NCBI RefSeq assembly: GCF_018390575.1
Contig: NZ_JAHBCJ010000005.1
Location: 1-64,000 of the forward strand
Reading direction: 5' to 3'
DNA: 64,000 nucleotides
Source: Bhargavaea massiliensis
GTDB lineage: Bacteria > Bacillota > Bacilli > Bacillales_A > Planococcaceae
Below the pieces are notes generated by a model. That model saw only the letters and a list, made by a program, of their open reading frames with translations. It was not told where the DNA came from and did no database searches. Within the stretch, counting starts at the first letter, position 1. The number at the start of each line of letters is the position of its first letter. Below, piece by piece: positions 8,801-16,325 of the stretch. Position numbers and translations under genes: made by a program.

Positions 8801-9450
8801 AAGTCTTCAAAACTCAGCTCCGCTTCTCGGTGTTTATCAATCTGGTTGACGATCAGGTACACATTTTCATTGTAAGTCATGAGGTTCTTGGTGAATGTGA
8901 AATTGAGTCCCGATTGGACATGGTTATAGTCCATCACATAGAACACGAGGTCCGCCACATGCAGGGACGACTCCGTCGACAGCCGGTGGGCATCATCAGT
9001 CGAATCGACACCTGGCGTGTCCATCACCGTCACGCCCTCCGGAAGTGCGGAATCTTTGTGACCGACTTCGATTTCTGAGACCGCCTGGCCGTCTTTCGAG
9101 AACTCCTTTACATATTGGACATCGACATCCCCCGAGAACCGGATCGGCGGCCCGTCCGTCCGGTGGATAATCGCGAAATCATCATCTGCTTTATGTACGT
9201 TTACGATATTGGCACTTGTCGGAATCGGCCCCGTTGCCAGGATGTCAACACCGGTCAGCGCGTTGATCATGCTGGACTTTCCCGCGGAAAAATGGCCCGC
9301 GAACCCGACAATATAATCATTTCTCATCAGTTTTCTTGCAAAACGTTCCGCCTTCTCGGCGCGCTCCCGGTCCCCGTTCTTGCGGAACAAAACCGCCAGC
9401 TGTGCAGCCTGCCGGATCAGTGGTTCATGATGCTGTTCAAATTGCGCCAT
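5827..9450 (-). CDS. dynA: Two-module bacterial dynamin DynA
   Basis: This 1207-residue protein has two dynamin-like GTPase modules in one chain, as in B. subtilis DynA. Module 1 has the P-loop GHFSAGKSS (52-60), DTPGVDSTDDA and the NQIDKH base-recognition motif. Module 2 has GAFSAGKSS (about 633-641), DTPGADSINARH and NAIDLA. Long charged helical stretches follow each GTPase. The B. subtilis protein tethers and fuses membranes and helps survive pore-forming stress and phage. The start ATG has GAGGAG upstream. No frameshift or motif loss is visible. Confidence 0.93.
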   Translation of the reverse strand: MAQFEQHHEPLIRQAAQLAVLFRKNGDRERAEKAERFARKLMRNDYIVGFAGHFSAGKSSMINALTGVDILATGPIPTSANIVNVHKADDDFAIIHRTDGPPIRFSGDVDVQYVKEFSKDGQAVSEIEVGHKDSALPEGVTVMDTPGVDSTDDAHRLSTESSLHVADLVFYVMDYNHVQSGLNFTFTKNLMTYNENVYLIVNQIDKHREAELSFEDFKNSVRESFASWGVHPKGIFFTSLREPDLPNNDFEKVKSLVATSIDNREASLQASAEGTLRKLADEHIRFLEDEREERKATYADVLSEEEWARRAEIKEEAADASRRVELLSPERWQGDFESKRKDLLENAGLMPFEVRDLMKDYLEAQSKSFKVGFLFSGKKTGEERQRRADAVLATYRKTVDAQVSVHLRGLMKTSLREAGLLTDEEALRIDGMEFDVPLSVIESQVPQGALVTGDTVLNFTESVRQSTIRWFIRETDGWKNEQTARIADAANERTDSELQQSSVLGRKADAIRAIEEADNEIAGFRKSLDAPAPVLTKEAGVLAEHWEATERTAMESVIEFDPSMAPDKEEEQAGTEDELVREVTGHVDTEGAIRQANMIAEKVGRIPGFQETADYLMRKADRLGKQDFTIALFGAFSAGKSSFSNALIGESVLPVSPNPTTAAINRIRPADERHTSGTADIHLKSTDAMTEDVTRAFAQLGMTVRSLDEAFKQADEAIGKEDIEDGKQLHRSFIRAFRDGYPERGMLLGQTVNVEEDEFRKYVAEESRSCFVESIDFYYDCELTRRGITLVDTPGADSINARHTDVAFEYIRNADAILFVTYYNHAFAAADREFLIQLGRVKDAFEMDKMFFLVNAIDLAANDEEADMVKQYVGGELQRFGIRNPRLYGISSLLALKEKQEQADYHSGMPVFEEAFHHFLGDELSGLAVQALNEESRKTAERLGELIERTERNRSRKAERMEELRRFEQELRKRYAQSAAPVILNDSKAELDELLYYVIQRVFFRFNEFFGEAYNPATFASKPSREALATALSEALDAVGFDIVQEMKVTDFRLMNFTIRKLGMRFTEEQRKLRDMDPMFSLTPYEPKDKESLTFPAVYPDPEKHASVNRLFKNDKDFFEGGGRDKLRDALEATAKKDAEAYVENEKKRMIEDFTQWTELEAEGLRQHLLHGALARIASEREVLEKTVNLQEWKEVYEAICELEGSR

Positions 9451-9560
9451 TGGCTACAAATCTCCTCTACGTCTGTTTTCTTGTGCTATCATATCATTTT
9501 TTTGGTGAAGCGTGGCAGGGCGGGTGGGATTGAGCAAGGGATGGGACGGCATCGTCGGGA

Positions 9561-9885
9561 TTAGTTTGATAATAGCCTGGGTTGGTTTCGTCATTCGTCC
9601 AGTCGGTTTCGTCATTTATCCAGCTCGTTTCGTCATTGGGCCGAATAGTTTCGTCATTTGGCTTCGGAAATGGGATGAATGACGACTGAAACCGGAGCAG
9701 CTGATTTGAAAAATAGCGGCGCGTGACTGTCGTGAGTAAATTTGAGAATAGCCTGCTTAATTTCGTCATTCCTTCTTCCGGTTTCGTCATTCCACTCGCC
9801 AGTTTCATCATTCGCCTCCGGAAAAGGGTCGAATGACGACACTATCCCCGTGAATGACGAAACTGGAGCGGCGAATGCTGAAATC
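9561..9885. repeat. 21-bp-period repeat array 1 (TTTCGTCATT core), forward and inverted blocks
   Basis: The 10-mer TTTCGTCATT starts at 9586, 9607, 9628 and 9649, each exactly 21 bases apart. It recurs at 9761 and 9782, with a TTTCATCATT variant at 9803, again 21 apart. The complement AATGACGA appears at 9678, 9832 and 9853, with a degenerate copy at 9874. The whole pattern occurs twice: 9561-9690 and 9735-9885 share ATAGCCTG, the forward block, CGGAAA-GGG and the inverted block. Read on the minus strand the forward block gives heptads NDETxxx. No gene is assigned to this 515-base gap. Confidence 0.85.
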
Positions 9886-9949
9886 GCCGGCGGACGGGAT
9901 TCTGCCAAATGGCACTCTATGGCACACCAATCATCCGCTCCTCTAAAAC

Positions 9950-9977
9950 AAAAAAACCTTCCGCATTACACGGAAGG
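9950..9977 (-). terminator. Terminator overlapping the YpvA-like stop codon
   Basis: CCTTCCG (9957-9963) and CGGAAGG (9971-9977) form the stem. The minus-strand T tract covers 9950-9956. The stop codon (9966-9968) lies in the loop region. Confidence 0.8.
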
Positions 9978-11861
9978 CATACTGTCCGGCTGGACGGGAA
10001 GTACCTTTAGGATGTCCTCTTCAGCCTTTATTTCTTTTTCATCAAGCAGCAGTTGAATGTCGCCATGGTCCTCGGATGTACGGATCAGGCGGCCGATGCC
10101 CTGGCGGAGGCGCAAGAGCATATACGGCATGTCGATTTCACGGTGCGGATCATCGGCAAAGCGGCGCTTTGCTTCAAAAAGCGGATCGTCCGGAGGGTAC
10201 GGAAGGTCATGGATGATGACACGTGTGAGCGCCTCACCCGGAATGTCGAGACCTTCCCACAGATGCCAGGAGCAGAGCACTTGCGCCTGGCCCTCCTGGA
10301 AGTCGCGGACCATTGCCGACAGCGCGCGGTCCCCTTCGAAAAGATAGCGCGGGTCTTTACCCGCCGCTTTCCGGAAGGCATCCATCGAAGCTTTCGACCG
10401 GAAGAGGATGAGCGACTGCCGGCCATCATCTGTGAGTCTCGTGACCTCGGCCGATTTATCGGCAGCACGGCTCACCCGGATTTTCATCACTTCTTCATAG
10501 TCAAACGGCGATTCGACGGAGAAGGACTTGTAATTCCGGATGCCGAGAGAGCCGGCGAGGAACGAGAAGTCTCCGTTCACAGACATGGTGGCGGAGGAGA
10601 AGATGACCGGCACCTTTTTCGAAAACAGCAGCTCTTCCAACATGTCGGTCACGAGCCGTGGCATGATGACCAGAGTCTCATCGCCGTTCTCATCTTCCAG
10701 CCAGTCGATTGCTTCACCGTTTTCCGCGAATAATTTCATGGAGTGGATGTATTGCTCGAGATATTCTTCGGCGATCTTCAGATCGTATTCCGGAATCACA
10801 TAAAGATCCGCGTCAAATACGAGTTCCTCCAGAATATCGATGGCGAGCTTGACGACGGCTGCCGCTCGGTCGCCGATCGCCTTGGAGCGGACGATGGCAC
10901 GTCGGTCACCCTCCCCTTCCGCCGACTCATGCAGCAGGCGGAACAGTTCTGCGTGATGATCGATCAGTGCCTCCATAAGGACGAGTGTTTTTTCACGGAC
11001 ACCGTCGACCATGATACGGGACAGCACCGTGTCAATCGTGCGTTCCTGGACGCGGTACGTGAACGCTTTTTGCGCAGCATATTCCAGCAGGTGGCCTTCG
11101 TCGAAGACAACAACGGAGGATTCCGGCAGGAGCGGCAGCTGCCCCTGGCGGCTGCGCGACTCTTTTGTCCAAAGATGTTCCATATAGAAATCCTGAGAGC
11201 AGATGATCAGGTCGGTCGACGCCCGGTAGTGGTTCCTGTGGAGTGTCTGGCCGCATCGGTTCCGGAGTTCGCATGAACCGCACTGAAAAAGCGGATGATA
11301 ATTGACTGAGTTCCAATCCTCGTCGGACAGATCCGGATAATCGGATCGTGCACCGTAAGGATCAAGCCGCATCATCGAGCCGTGGCCGCGGACAAAGTCC
11401 GGAAGGCTCGCATCGATGGCGTCAGCAACATCTGTCACGCCTTTTGATTCATCCAGCCGTTTCAGGCACAGATACTGCTCACGTGATTTTGCAAGACGAA
11501 CGTCAACCGTCAGGCCGAGCGCCCGCTCCAACTTTCCGATGTCCCCGGTTTCCTTGACCAGCTGGTCGATGAGCGTCTCGTCAGCACATGCGATAATCGC
11601 AGGCTTCCCGGTATACCGCGCATACGCGACCGCCGGCAGCAGATAGGCGATCGTCTTGCCCGTGCCGACACCCGCCTCCGCGAACAATACCGATTTGTCC
11701 TTGAGCGCCTGGCCGATCTGGAACGACATGAACACTTGCTCATCGCGCAGGTCAAAACCTTTCTCGGTCAGCTCGTCGTACAGCACATCACCGATCCAGT
11801 CGTCGAGTGACTCAAAAAACGACCGCTCCCGGTCCAATGCAAACGGAATCGCCTGTTTCAA
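9966..11861 (-). CDS. DinG/XPD-family ATP-dependent DNA helicase (YpvA-like)
   Basis: This superfamily 2 helicase of about 631 residues unwinds DNA 5'-3' in relatives. Walker A is EAGVGTGKT (about residues 61-69) and the DEAH-type box is VFDEGHLL (about 252). The end carries the RQGIGRLIR motif VI. Cysteines in EQYLCLKR, FQCGSC and NRCGQ could ligate the [4Fe-4S] cluster typical of XPD/DinG enzymes. I chose the TTG at 11861 because it has AGGGGG upstream and begins the conserved region; the frame extends further (to 11996) without similarity. No nuclease domain is present, unlike the dinG gene at 29331. Confidence 0.85.
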   Translation of the reverse strand: MKQAIPFALDRERSFFESLDDWIGDVLYDELTEKGFDLRDEQVFMSFQIGQALKDKSVLFAEAGVGTGKTIAYLLPAVAYARYTGKPAIIACADETLIDQLVKETGDIGKLERALGLTVDVRLAKSREQYLCLKRLDESKGVTDVADAIDASLPDFVRGHGSMMRLDPYGARSDYPDLSDEDWNSVNYHPLFQCGSCELRNRCGQTLHRNHYRASTDLIICSQDFYMEHLWTKESRSRQGQLPLLPESSVVVFDEGHLLEYAAQKAFTYRVQERTIDTVLSRIMVDGVREKTLVLMEALIDHHAELFRLLHESAEGEGDRRAIVRSKAIGDRAAAVVKLAIDILEELVFDADLYVIPEYDLKIAEEYLEQYIHSMKLFAENGEAIDWLEDENGDETLVIMPRLVTDMLEELLFSKKVPVIFSSATMSVNGDFSFLAGSLGIRNYKSFSVESPFDYEEVMKIRVSRAADKSAEVTRLTDDGRQSLILFRSKASMDAFRKAAGKDPRYLFEGDRALSAMVRDFQEGQAQVLCSWHLWEGLDIPGEALTRVIIHDLPYPPDDPLFEAKRRFADDPHREIDMPYMLLRLRQGIGRLIRTSEDHGDIQLLLDEKEIKAEEDILKVLPVQPDSMPSV

Positions 11862-11889
11862 TCGTAAGCCCCCTGTAAACGTAATGAAA

Positions 11890-11917
11890 GCATTTTTCCA
11901 TTCAGTCGGAAAAATGC
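11890..11917 (-). other. Hairpin in the leader of the YpvA-like gene
   Basis: GCATTTTTCC (11890-11899) and GGAAAAATGC (11908-11917) are perfect complements with an 8-base loop. They lie about 30 bases upstream of the TTG start. It may be a second terminator for the upstream operon or a leader structure; its role is unknown. Confidence 0.5.
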
Positions 11918-11944
11918 ACGATTTTATGAGTATAGCACGCCATG

Positions 11945-11980
11945 AAAAAAGTGGGAAGCATTTAAGTCTATGCTTCCCAC
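11945..11980 (-). terminator. Terminator of the sigma/DUF4179 operon
   Basis: An 11-bp stem (GTGGGAAGCAT/ATGCTTCCCAC) is followed on the minus strand by TTTTTTC, just past the DUF4179 stop. Confidence 0.85.
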
Positions 11981-11992
11981 CCGTTGTCCGTT

Positions 11993-13300
11993 TCATTCAA
12001 GATGGACGGTGACATCTCCTTCAATGTAATTTGGGTAGGCGAAGAAATGGATGGTGATCGGGTTTTTATAGTCTCCACTCTTAAAACTGAGGTCGCTATA
12101 ACTGTAATCCCCCTCTTCATGATATCCGCTGGATGAAAGATCGATGACTTTCCCTTCTGCATCGACGGCTTCCTTAAGATAACCGTAACCAAATCGGGGC
12201 CCTGTCTTCATCTTGGTCTCCACCAGCGTCGGAGTCAGCTTCCTCACCTCCAGTTTTCCGTCGGACGGGACTTCAATCACTTCACCGGATAAGGTGTCGA
12301 CCACGAGCTTCTCCTTTTTATCAATCGCCTGCATCCGGTTCATCCGAAAGATCATTCGGTCGGGCTGTTCGAAGAAACTGCTTTGGAGAAATAGGATTTT
12401 CGTGCCGTCTTCATCCCATGTCCCTGACATGCCATTTGTGGTCTTGCTCCAAATCTCGCCTTTGCTGTTCTCGATTCTGAGATCTTCATATTGAAGGATA
12501 TCCATCGTGTTGTCGGGATCTTCCTTGATCCTCACTGCCACTTTGAGCGGGTGGACGGTGACGGATTCAATGACCACCTTTTGGCCTTCGAACGTGACGA
12601 CCCGGTTCAGGTCATACAATTCCCCTTCGGCAATCGGTTTTTGAATGGTGAAGGGAAGCTGGAACACGTGATTTTCTGTATCGCGGATACTGAGCTTGAG
12701 CTCAAATTCCCTCGTATCCGGCGGCAGCGGGTCAGCGAAGTTAAAATTAATGTATTGCTCATTGCTCAACTTCCCGTCATCAGCAGGATTACCAAATACG
12801 ATTCCCTGTGGCTCGATCAGCTTTCCATCCGTGTACAGCTCCGTAATCCCGATTGCCGGATCCTTCAGACCCGTCGTGGAATCGATTGTGTACATGACGA
12901 CCATGCCTGACTGATCGACGATGACGCCAGTTAGTGTAATGGTGACTGCTCCATCCGAGCCGGTCACATGGATTTCCTCATAATACTCGTTGTCGATGAT
13001 TGCCTGCATCCCTTTATCAAATTGAATCAGTTTAACGATCACCGACATGCCCGGAAGGCTGGAGACGGCTTTGGCAAATACCGGTGACACGCGAACTGAT
13101 GTAATGAACACTACCAGCAGCACCGCAACCGCAGCAACCGACCAAAGCATTTTCCGGACTTGCCGCTTCCTCCTAGATCGATCACGCACTCCCTTCTGCA
13201 TGCCGGCTTGTATCGCGGCGGACAAGGCCTCTTCAGGTACCGGGAGATCATCCAGCCGTTCTTTCATATGCCGCAGCCGCTCCTCTTCACGTTCAGTCAT
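11993..13300 (-). CDS. DUF4179 membrane-anchored protein, probable anti-sigma factor
   Basis: This 435-residue protein has a short cytoplasmic N-terminus (1-47) rich in charged residues and one membrane segment (about 49-67, SVAAVAVLLVVFITSV). A large extracytoplasmic DUF4179 domain follows. This topology and the 8-base overlap with the ECF sigma gene upstream point to a role as its anti-sigma partner. The signal it senses is unknown. No protease cleavage motif or catalytic site is recognisable. Confidence 0.75.
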   Translation of the reverse strand: MTEREEERLRHMKERLDDLPVPEEALSAAIQAGMQKGVRDRSRRKRQVRKMLWSVAAVAVLLVVFITSVRVSPVFAKAVSSLPGMSVIVKLIQFDKGMQAIIDNEYYEEIHVTGSDGAVTITLTGVIVDQSGMVVMYTIDSTTGLKDPAIGITELYTDGKLIEPQGIVFGNPADDGKLSNEQYINFNFADPLPPDTREFELKLSIRDTENHVFQLPFTIQKPIAEGELYDLNRVVTFEGQKVVIESVTVHPLKVAVRIKEDPDNTMDILQYEDLRIENSKGEIWSKTTNGMSGTWDEDGTKILFLQSSFFEQPDRMIFRMNRMQAIDKKEKLVVDTLSGEVIEVPSDGKLEVRKLTPTLVETKMKTGPRFGYGYLKEAVDAEGKVIDLSSSGYHEEGDYSYSDLSFKSGDYKNPITIHFFAYPNYIEGDVTVHLE

Positions 13301-13814
13301 CTGAATGCCCTCCCTTCCCGTTGATGAAATCCCGCAGAGTCCGCAGCGACTTGTGGAGCCGGGACTTCACCGTTCCCTCCGGAAGCTTTTCGATTTCAGC
13401 GATTTCTTTAATCTTCATCTCCTCAAAATACTTTAAATGGATCAGGCGGCGCGACGGATCCGGCAGGGTGAGGAGCGCTTCTTCGAGTATGAGGAAATCA
13501 TCGCCGGGTTGTCGCGTGATGTCTTCCGGCACCCGGCCGCTCACCGGCTCGCGCCTCGATTTTTTCAGTTCATCCTGGCAGTAATTGATCATGATCCGCG
13601 TCACCCACGTTTTGGCATATGCCGGCTCTTTCAGCCGGCGGATATTCCGGAACGCCCGCGCTGTCACTTCCTGAACGGCCTCGACCGCAGAGTGCTCGCT
13701 TTTCAGGAAGGCATACGCCGTGCGGTAAAGCGACGCTTTATACAGCTCCATCAGACTGACGAACGCCTCGGCATCTCCTCTTATTGAACGCTCAGCCAGC
13801 TCTCTTTCTTCCAT
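13293..13814 (-). CDS. ECF-type RNA polymerase sigma factor
   Basis: This 173-residue sigma-70 family protein has region 2 (about 20-85, with YRTAYAFLKSEHSAVEAVQEV and WVTRIMINYCQDELKK) and region 4 (about 110-165, with LPDPSRRLIHLKYFEEM and IAEIEKLPEGTVKSRLH). There is no region 1 or 3, as expected for ECF factors. The start ATG has GGGGGT in front. It is followed by a DUF4179 gene, an arrangement seen in SigV/SigX-like pairs of Bacillales. A promoter of ECF appearance lies upstream, so autoregulation is likely. Confidence 0.88.
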   Translation of the reverse strand: MEERELAERSIRGDAEAFVSLMELYKASLYRTAYAFLKSEHSAVEAVQEVTARAFRNIRRLKEPAYAKTWVTRIMINYCQDELKKSRREPVSGRVPEDITRQPGDDFLILEEALLTLPDPSRRLIHLKYFEEMKIKEIAEIEKLPEGTVKSRLHKSLRTLRDFINGKGGHSDD

Positions 13815-13846
13815 GGCCTACCCCCGCTTCCTGTGTCTCTGTATTT

Positions 13847-13876
13847 ATTAGACAGGCGGAGTGCGGAAAAGTTCAA
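13847..13876 (-). promoter_or_regulatory. Candidate ECF promoter of the sigma operon
   Basis: On the minus strand, TTGAAC (13871-13876, continuing CTTTTCC) and GTCTAAT (13847-13853) are spaced by 17 bases. This looks like the AAC-TTTT / GTCTAAT type of self-controlled ECF promoters. The assignment is inferred from the pattern and position. Confidence 0.5.
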
Positions 13877-14053
13877 GGGAAATTGACAAAATTTGAATTT
13901 GTTTTTGGGAGTAGCGAGGCCGGATGGGATTTGTTCGAAATTGAGAAGTGGTGAAATGTGTTTTTGGGGCGATTTTGCAGGGGGAAATCGAAAAATGGGG
14001 ATTTGCCAGATACCTAACCGATTGGGTGTAATGGATTAACCGGAGGTGCATCA

Positions 14054-14380
14054 ATGAGAAAATTTCCGTTAGAGCTATATGCGATCAGGAGGATGCCAAG
14101 GAGGTTGGATGATCTCTCCGTTGGCTATCGAGATTTAGGTGAGGAAGAACGTGCCATGACTTTCGGCTGGCTGGGAGAACGTCGGGTCGATCAGTTTGTA
14201 GCAAGGTCGGGAATTGATACATAACGGGTGATCACCGATCTCACCTTGCATCATCCCGCTTTAGGTGCCGTACAGTTGGATACGGTCATCGTCACTAACT
14301 CTAAAATTTTGCTTTTGGAAGTGAAGAATATTCACGGAATGCTCGAGTTGGAAAGTACGCCAGCACGGATGGCAAGCTGA
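14054..14380 (+). pseudogene. NERD-domain protein remnant with in-frame stop
   Basis: Translation from the ATG at 14054 gives 56 residues (including GWLGERRVDQFV) up to a TAA at 14222. The same frame then continues with ITDLTLHHPALG, QLDTVIVT and LLEVKNIHGMLELE until a TGA at 14378. This order (GE-x-D, DL-L, QLDT, EVKN) is the nuclease-related NERD domain. The protein is broken by the nonsense codon and lacks the rest of the domain, so it is a decayed gene. It has a GGAGGTG sequence just before the ATG. Its base composition is somewhat more AT-rich than neighbouring genes. Confidence 0.75.
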
Positions 14381-14408
14381 TTTGATGAAGGCGTTATATT
14401 GCAAGTGA

Positions 14409-14545
14409 ATTCGCGGCAGCAGTGTGTAGGTTAGCGACCGCAATACCTGATTTCACGACCGCACCGCGAGATTTCGCGACTGTAACTCATAATTTCGCGG
14501 CCGCACTGAAGTTCGCGACCGCAACTCCGAAGTTCGCGGCCGCAA
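14409..14545. repeat. 21-bp-period repeat array 2 (TTCGCGACCGCA core)
   Basis: Seven units of a TTCGCGRCCGCA-type core follow each other. The central CGR falls at 14414, 14435, 14456, 14477, 14498, 14516 and 14537, with spacings 21, 21, 21, 21, 18 and 21. Cores of 11-13 bases alternate with 6-9 variable bases. The array begins about 30 bases after the NERD remnant and stops 8 bases before the RlmL terminator. Array 4 (32191-32270) carries the same core in the opposite orientation. Confidence 0.85.
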
Positions 14546-14552
14546 CACAATA

Positions 14553-14578
14553 ATAAAAACCGGGCGTCCGCCCGGTTT
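14553..14578 (-). terminator. Terminator of the RlmL-like gene
   Basis: AAACCGGGC (14557-14565) and GCCCGGTTT (14570-14578) pair around GTCC. On the minus strand the stem ends in a T-rich stretch. Confidence 0.85.
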
Positions 14579-14594
14579 CCTCTCATCACTCGTA

Positions 14595-15728
14595 TCAATC
14601 TCTTTTCCGCTGTCCCCAGAACTGGTAATAGTCCGTTCGGATAAAGCCGTTGAAGAGTTTACGCTTCTTCGTCGCCTGGCGTCCGTATAGCTCCTCAAAG
14701 TTTTCCATAGACGAGAGCATGTAGACGGACCAGGTCGGGTACTGCTTCATCACTTTGCCGAGTCCGCGGATGACTTGTTCGACTTCTTCGACTTCTCCGA
14801 TCCGCTCACCGTATGGCGGGTTGGAGGCCATGACACCGTTGTCTTTGTCAGAGGTGAAATCGGCGGCCTGCATCTGTTTGAAGCGGATCAGGTCGGCAAA
14901 TCCGGCTTCCGCTGCGTTGGCTTCGGCAATCTGGATCATGCGGTGATCAATATCGGTGCCGGTGATGTCGAGTTCGACGTCGTAGTCGGCAACGCTGTCC
15001 GCATGGGCGCGGACGTCTTCCCATACGGAAGCGCTCATCCATGGCCATTGTTCGCTCACGAATTCACGGTTGTAACCGGGCGCAAGGTTCTGGCCGATCA
15101 TCGCGGCTTCGATCGCAAGTGTACCGGAACCGCAGAAAGGGTCATGAAACGGTCGGTCCGGGCTCCAGCGGGTCAGCTGGACAAGTGCCGCGGCGAGTGT
15201 TTCTTTGAGCGGCGCGTCGCCCTGTCCCACCCGGTAGCCCCGTTTGTGAAGGCCTGCTCCGCTCGTATCGATCGTGAGCGTCGCCACATCTTTCAGCATG
15301 GATACTTCGATTTTGAATAGCGCACCCGTCTCGGGCAGGATGCCCCGCCGGCCATAGGCACCGTTCAGCCGCTCGACAATGGCTTTCTTGGTGATGGCCT
15401 GGCAGTCGCGGACGCTGCCTAGCTGGGATTTAACGGATTTCCCGCTGACCGGGAACTCGGCGTCTGCAGGAAGAAGTTCCTCCCACGGGATCGACTTCAC
15501 GCCTTCGAACAGATCGTCAAATGTGTACGCCTTGAACTCGCCGGCGACGATTTTGACCCGGTCTGCCACGCGGAGCCACAGGTTTGTGCGCGCGATGGCG
15601 GTTTCGTCCCCTTCAAAGTAGATCTTCCCGTTTTCGACGGTCGGCTCGTAGCCGAGCGCGCGGACCTCGTCGGCGACGGGCTTCTCCAGGCCCATCGCGG
15701 CGGTCGCCACCAAATTGAATGTCGTCAT
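14595..15728 (-). CDS. THUMP-domain class I SAM-dependent RNA methyltransferase (YpsC/RlmL-like)
   Basis: This 377-residue protein probably methylates a guanine N2 of 23S rRNA, as RlmL family members do. It has an N-terminal ferredoxin-like/THUMP region (about 1-160, with VSMLKDVATLTIDTSG) and a Rossmann methyltransferase domain. Motif I is HDPFCGSGTLAIEAA and the catalytic motif is SNPPYGER. I chose the ATG at 15728, where similarity to YpsC begins; GAGGAG lies about 12 bases upstream. The longer frame upstream overlaps rnpB and is not coding. It is next to rnpB, as in B. subtilis. Confidence 0.9.
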   Translation of the reverse strand: MTTFNLVATAAMGLEKPVADEVRALGYEPTVENGKIYFEGDETAIARTNLWLRVADRVKIVAGEFKAYTFDDLFEGVKSIPWEELLPADAEFPVSGKSVKSQLGSVRDCQAITKKAIVERLNGAYGRRGILPETGALFKIEVSMLKDVATLTIDTSGAGLHKRGYRVGQGDAPLKETLAAALVQLTRWSPDRPFHDPFCGSGTLAIEAAMIGQNLAPGYNREFVSEQWPWMSASVWEDVRAHADSVADYDVELDITGTDIDHRMIQIAEANAAEAGFADLIRFKQMQAADFTSDKDNGVMASNPPYGERIGEVEEVEQVIRGLGKVMKQYPTWSVYMLSSMENFEELYGRQATKKRKLFNGFIRTDYYQFWGQRKRD

Positions 15729-15790
15729 CGTATCGTACCACTCCTCACCGCCGGTACATTTTCCCGGCGAGTCTGCTGTATGTATCGTAC

Positions 15791-15825
15791 AAAAGAAACG
15801 CCCTCCTGTCATGGGAGAGCGTTTC
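15791..15825 (-). terminator. Terminator of rnpB
   Basis: On the minus strand GAAACGCTCTCC and GGAGGGCGTTTC form a 12-bp stem (with one G-U pair) around a 7-base loop, followed by TTTT. It lies about 15 bases after the RNase P RNA 3' end. Confidence 0.85.
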
Positions 15826-15840
15826 ATTACATGCAAATAT

Positions 15841-16242
15841 ACCGTCGCCATTCGATAAGCCATGTTTTGTTCCTTTGTACTCAGACGGCTTGCGCCTCGT
15901 ACTCCGGCGGTAATCATCTATCTACAGGCAGCTGCCTGTCCCTTCCTCCGTTCAGTTCCTTCGGAAGGACGCCCCTACCAAAATTTGGGTTTCTCGCTCG
16001 AGGGGTTTACCCGTTCCACCCGCACCGTTTCCGATGCGACTACGTCACTGTGGCACTTTTCAGGGAATCTCTGCCGTATCCCGAAGGACTTAGGCATTAT
16101 TCCCGCCGTCAGACCCGGATGGATCTGCCCCGGCTTATGACTTCGCCGGGCACGAACACTACGGTCATCTCAGAACCGTGCGAGCATGGACTTTCCTCTA
16201 CAACCCGAAGTTGCAGCGATTACCTGAATGGCGACTTTGGCA
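15841..16242 (-). ncRNA. rnpB: RNase P RNA, Bacillus (B) type
   Basis: This is the catalytic RNA that matures tRNA 5' ends. On the minus strand it contains the conserved blocks GTAATCGCTGC, GTAGAGGAAAGTCCATGCTC, GAAGTCATAAGC, GGTAAACCCCTCGAGCGAG, AACCCAAATTTTGGTAGGGG, ACAGAAA-like TGTAGATAGATGATTACC and the end ACAAAACATGGCTTA. The P1 helix closes with GTCGCCATTC near the 5' end and GAATGGCGAC at the 3' end. The length is close to 400 nt. The position between gpsB and the YpsC gene matches B. subtilis. Exact ends are inferred from P1 and the promoter. Confidence 0.95.
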
Positions 16243-16248
16243 ACGTTC

Positions 16249-16277
16249 ATCATACCATAAACGCGCCCCGGAATCAA
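16249..16277 (-). promoter_or_regulatory. Sigma-A promoter of rnpB
   Basis: On the minus strand TTGATT (16272-16277), 17 bases, then TATGAT (16249-16254). The predicted start fits the RNA 5' end. Confidence 0.75.
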
Positions 16278-16316
16278 CCGGAGGCAGACTTCCACCTTCC
16301 TCCATACCGGGGCGCG
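16262..16316 (-). terminator. Long-range hairpin after gpsB, overlapping the rnpB -35
   Basis: CGCGCCCCGG (16262-16271) and CCGGGGCGCG (16307-16316) are perfect complements separated by 35 bases. The minus strand continues TTTATGG, a poor T tract. It could end gpsB transcription, but its distal arm lies within the rnpB promoter spacer. Confidence 0.5.
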
Positions 16317-16325
16317 TCCTGAAAT

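Noticed and set aside
5827-9450. Fusion or assembly error in the 1207-residue dynamin
   Set aside because: Two tandem GTPase modules are the normal DynA architecture in Bacillales.
9494-9811. Small proteins with NDET repeats
   Set aside because: No ribosome site, and the heptads follow simply from the 21-base DNA period; not listed as a gene.
15780-16322. Open reading frames across 15780-16483 on the plus strand
   Set aside because: They run antisense through RNase P RNA and gpsB and show no protein family features.
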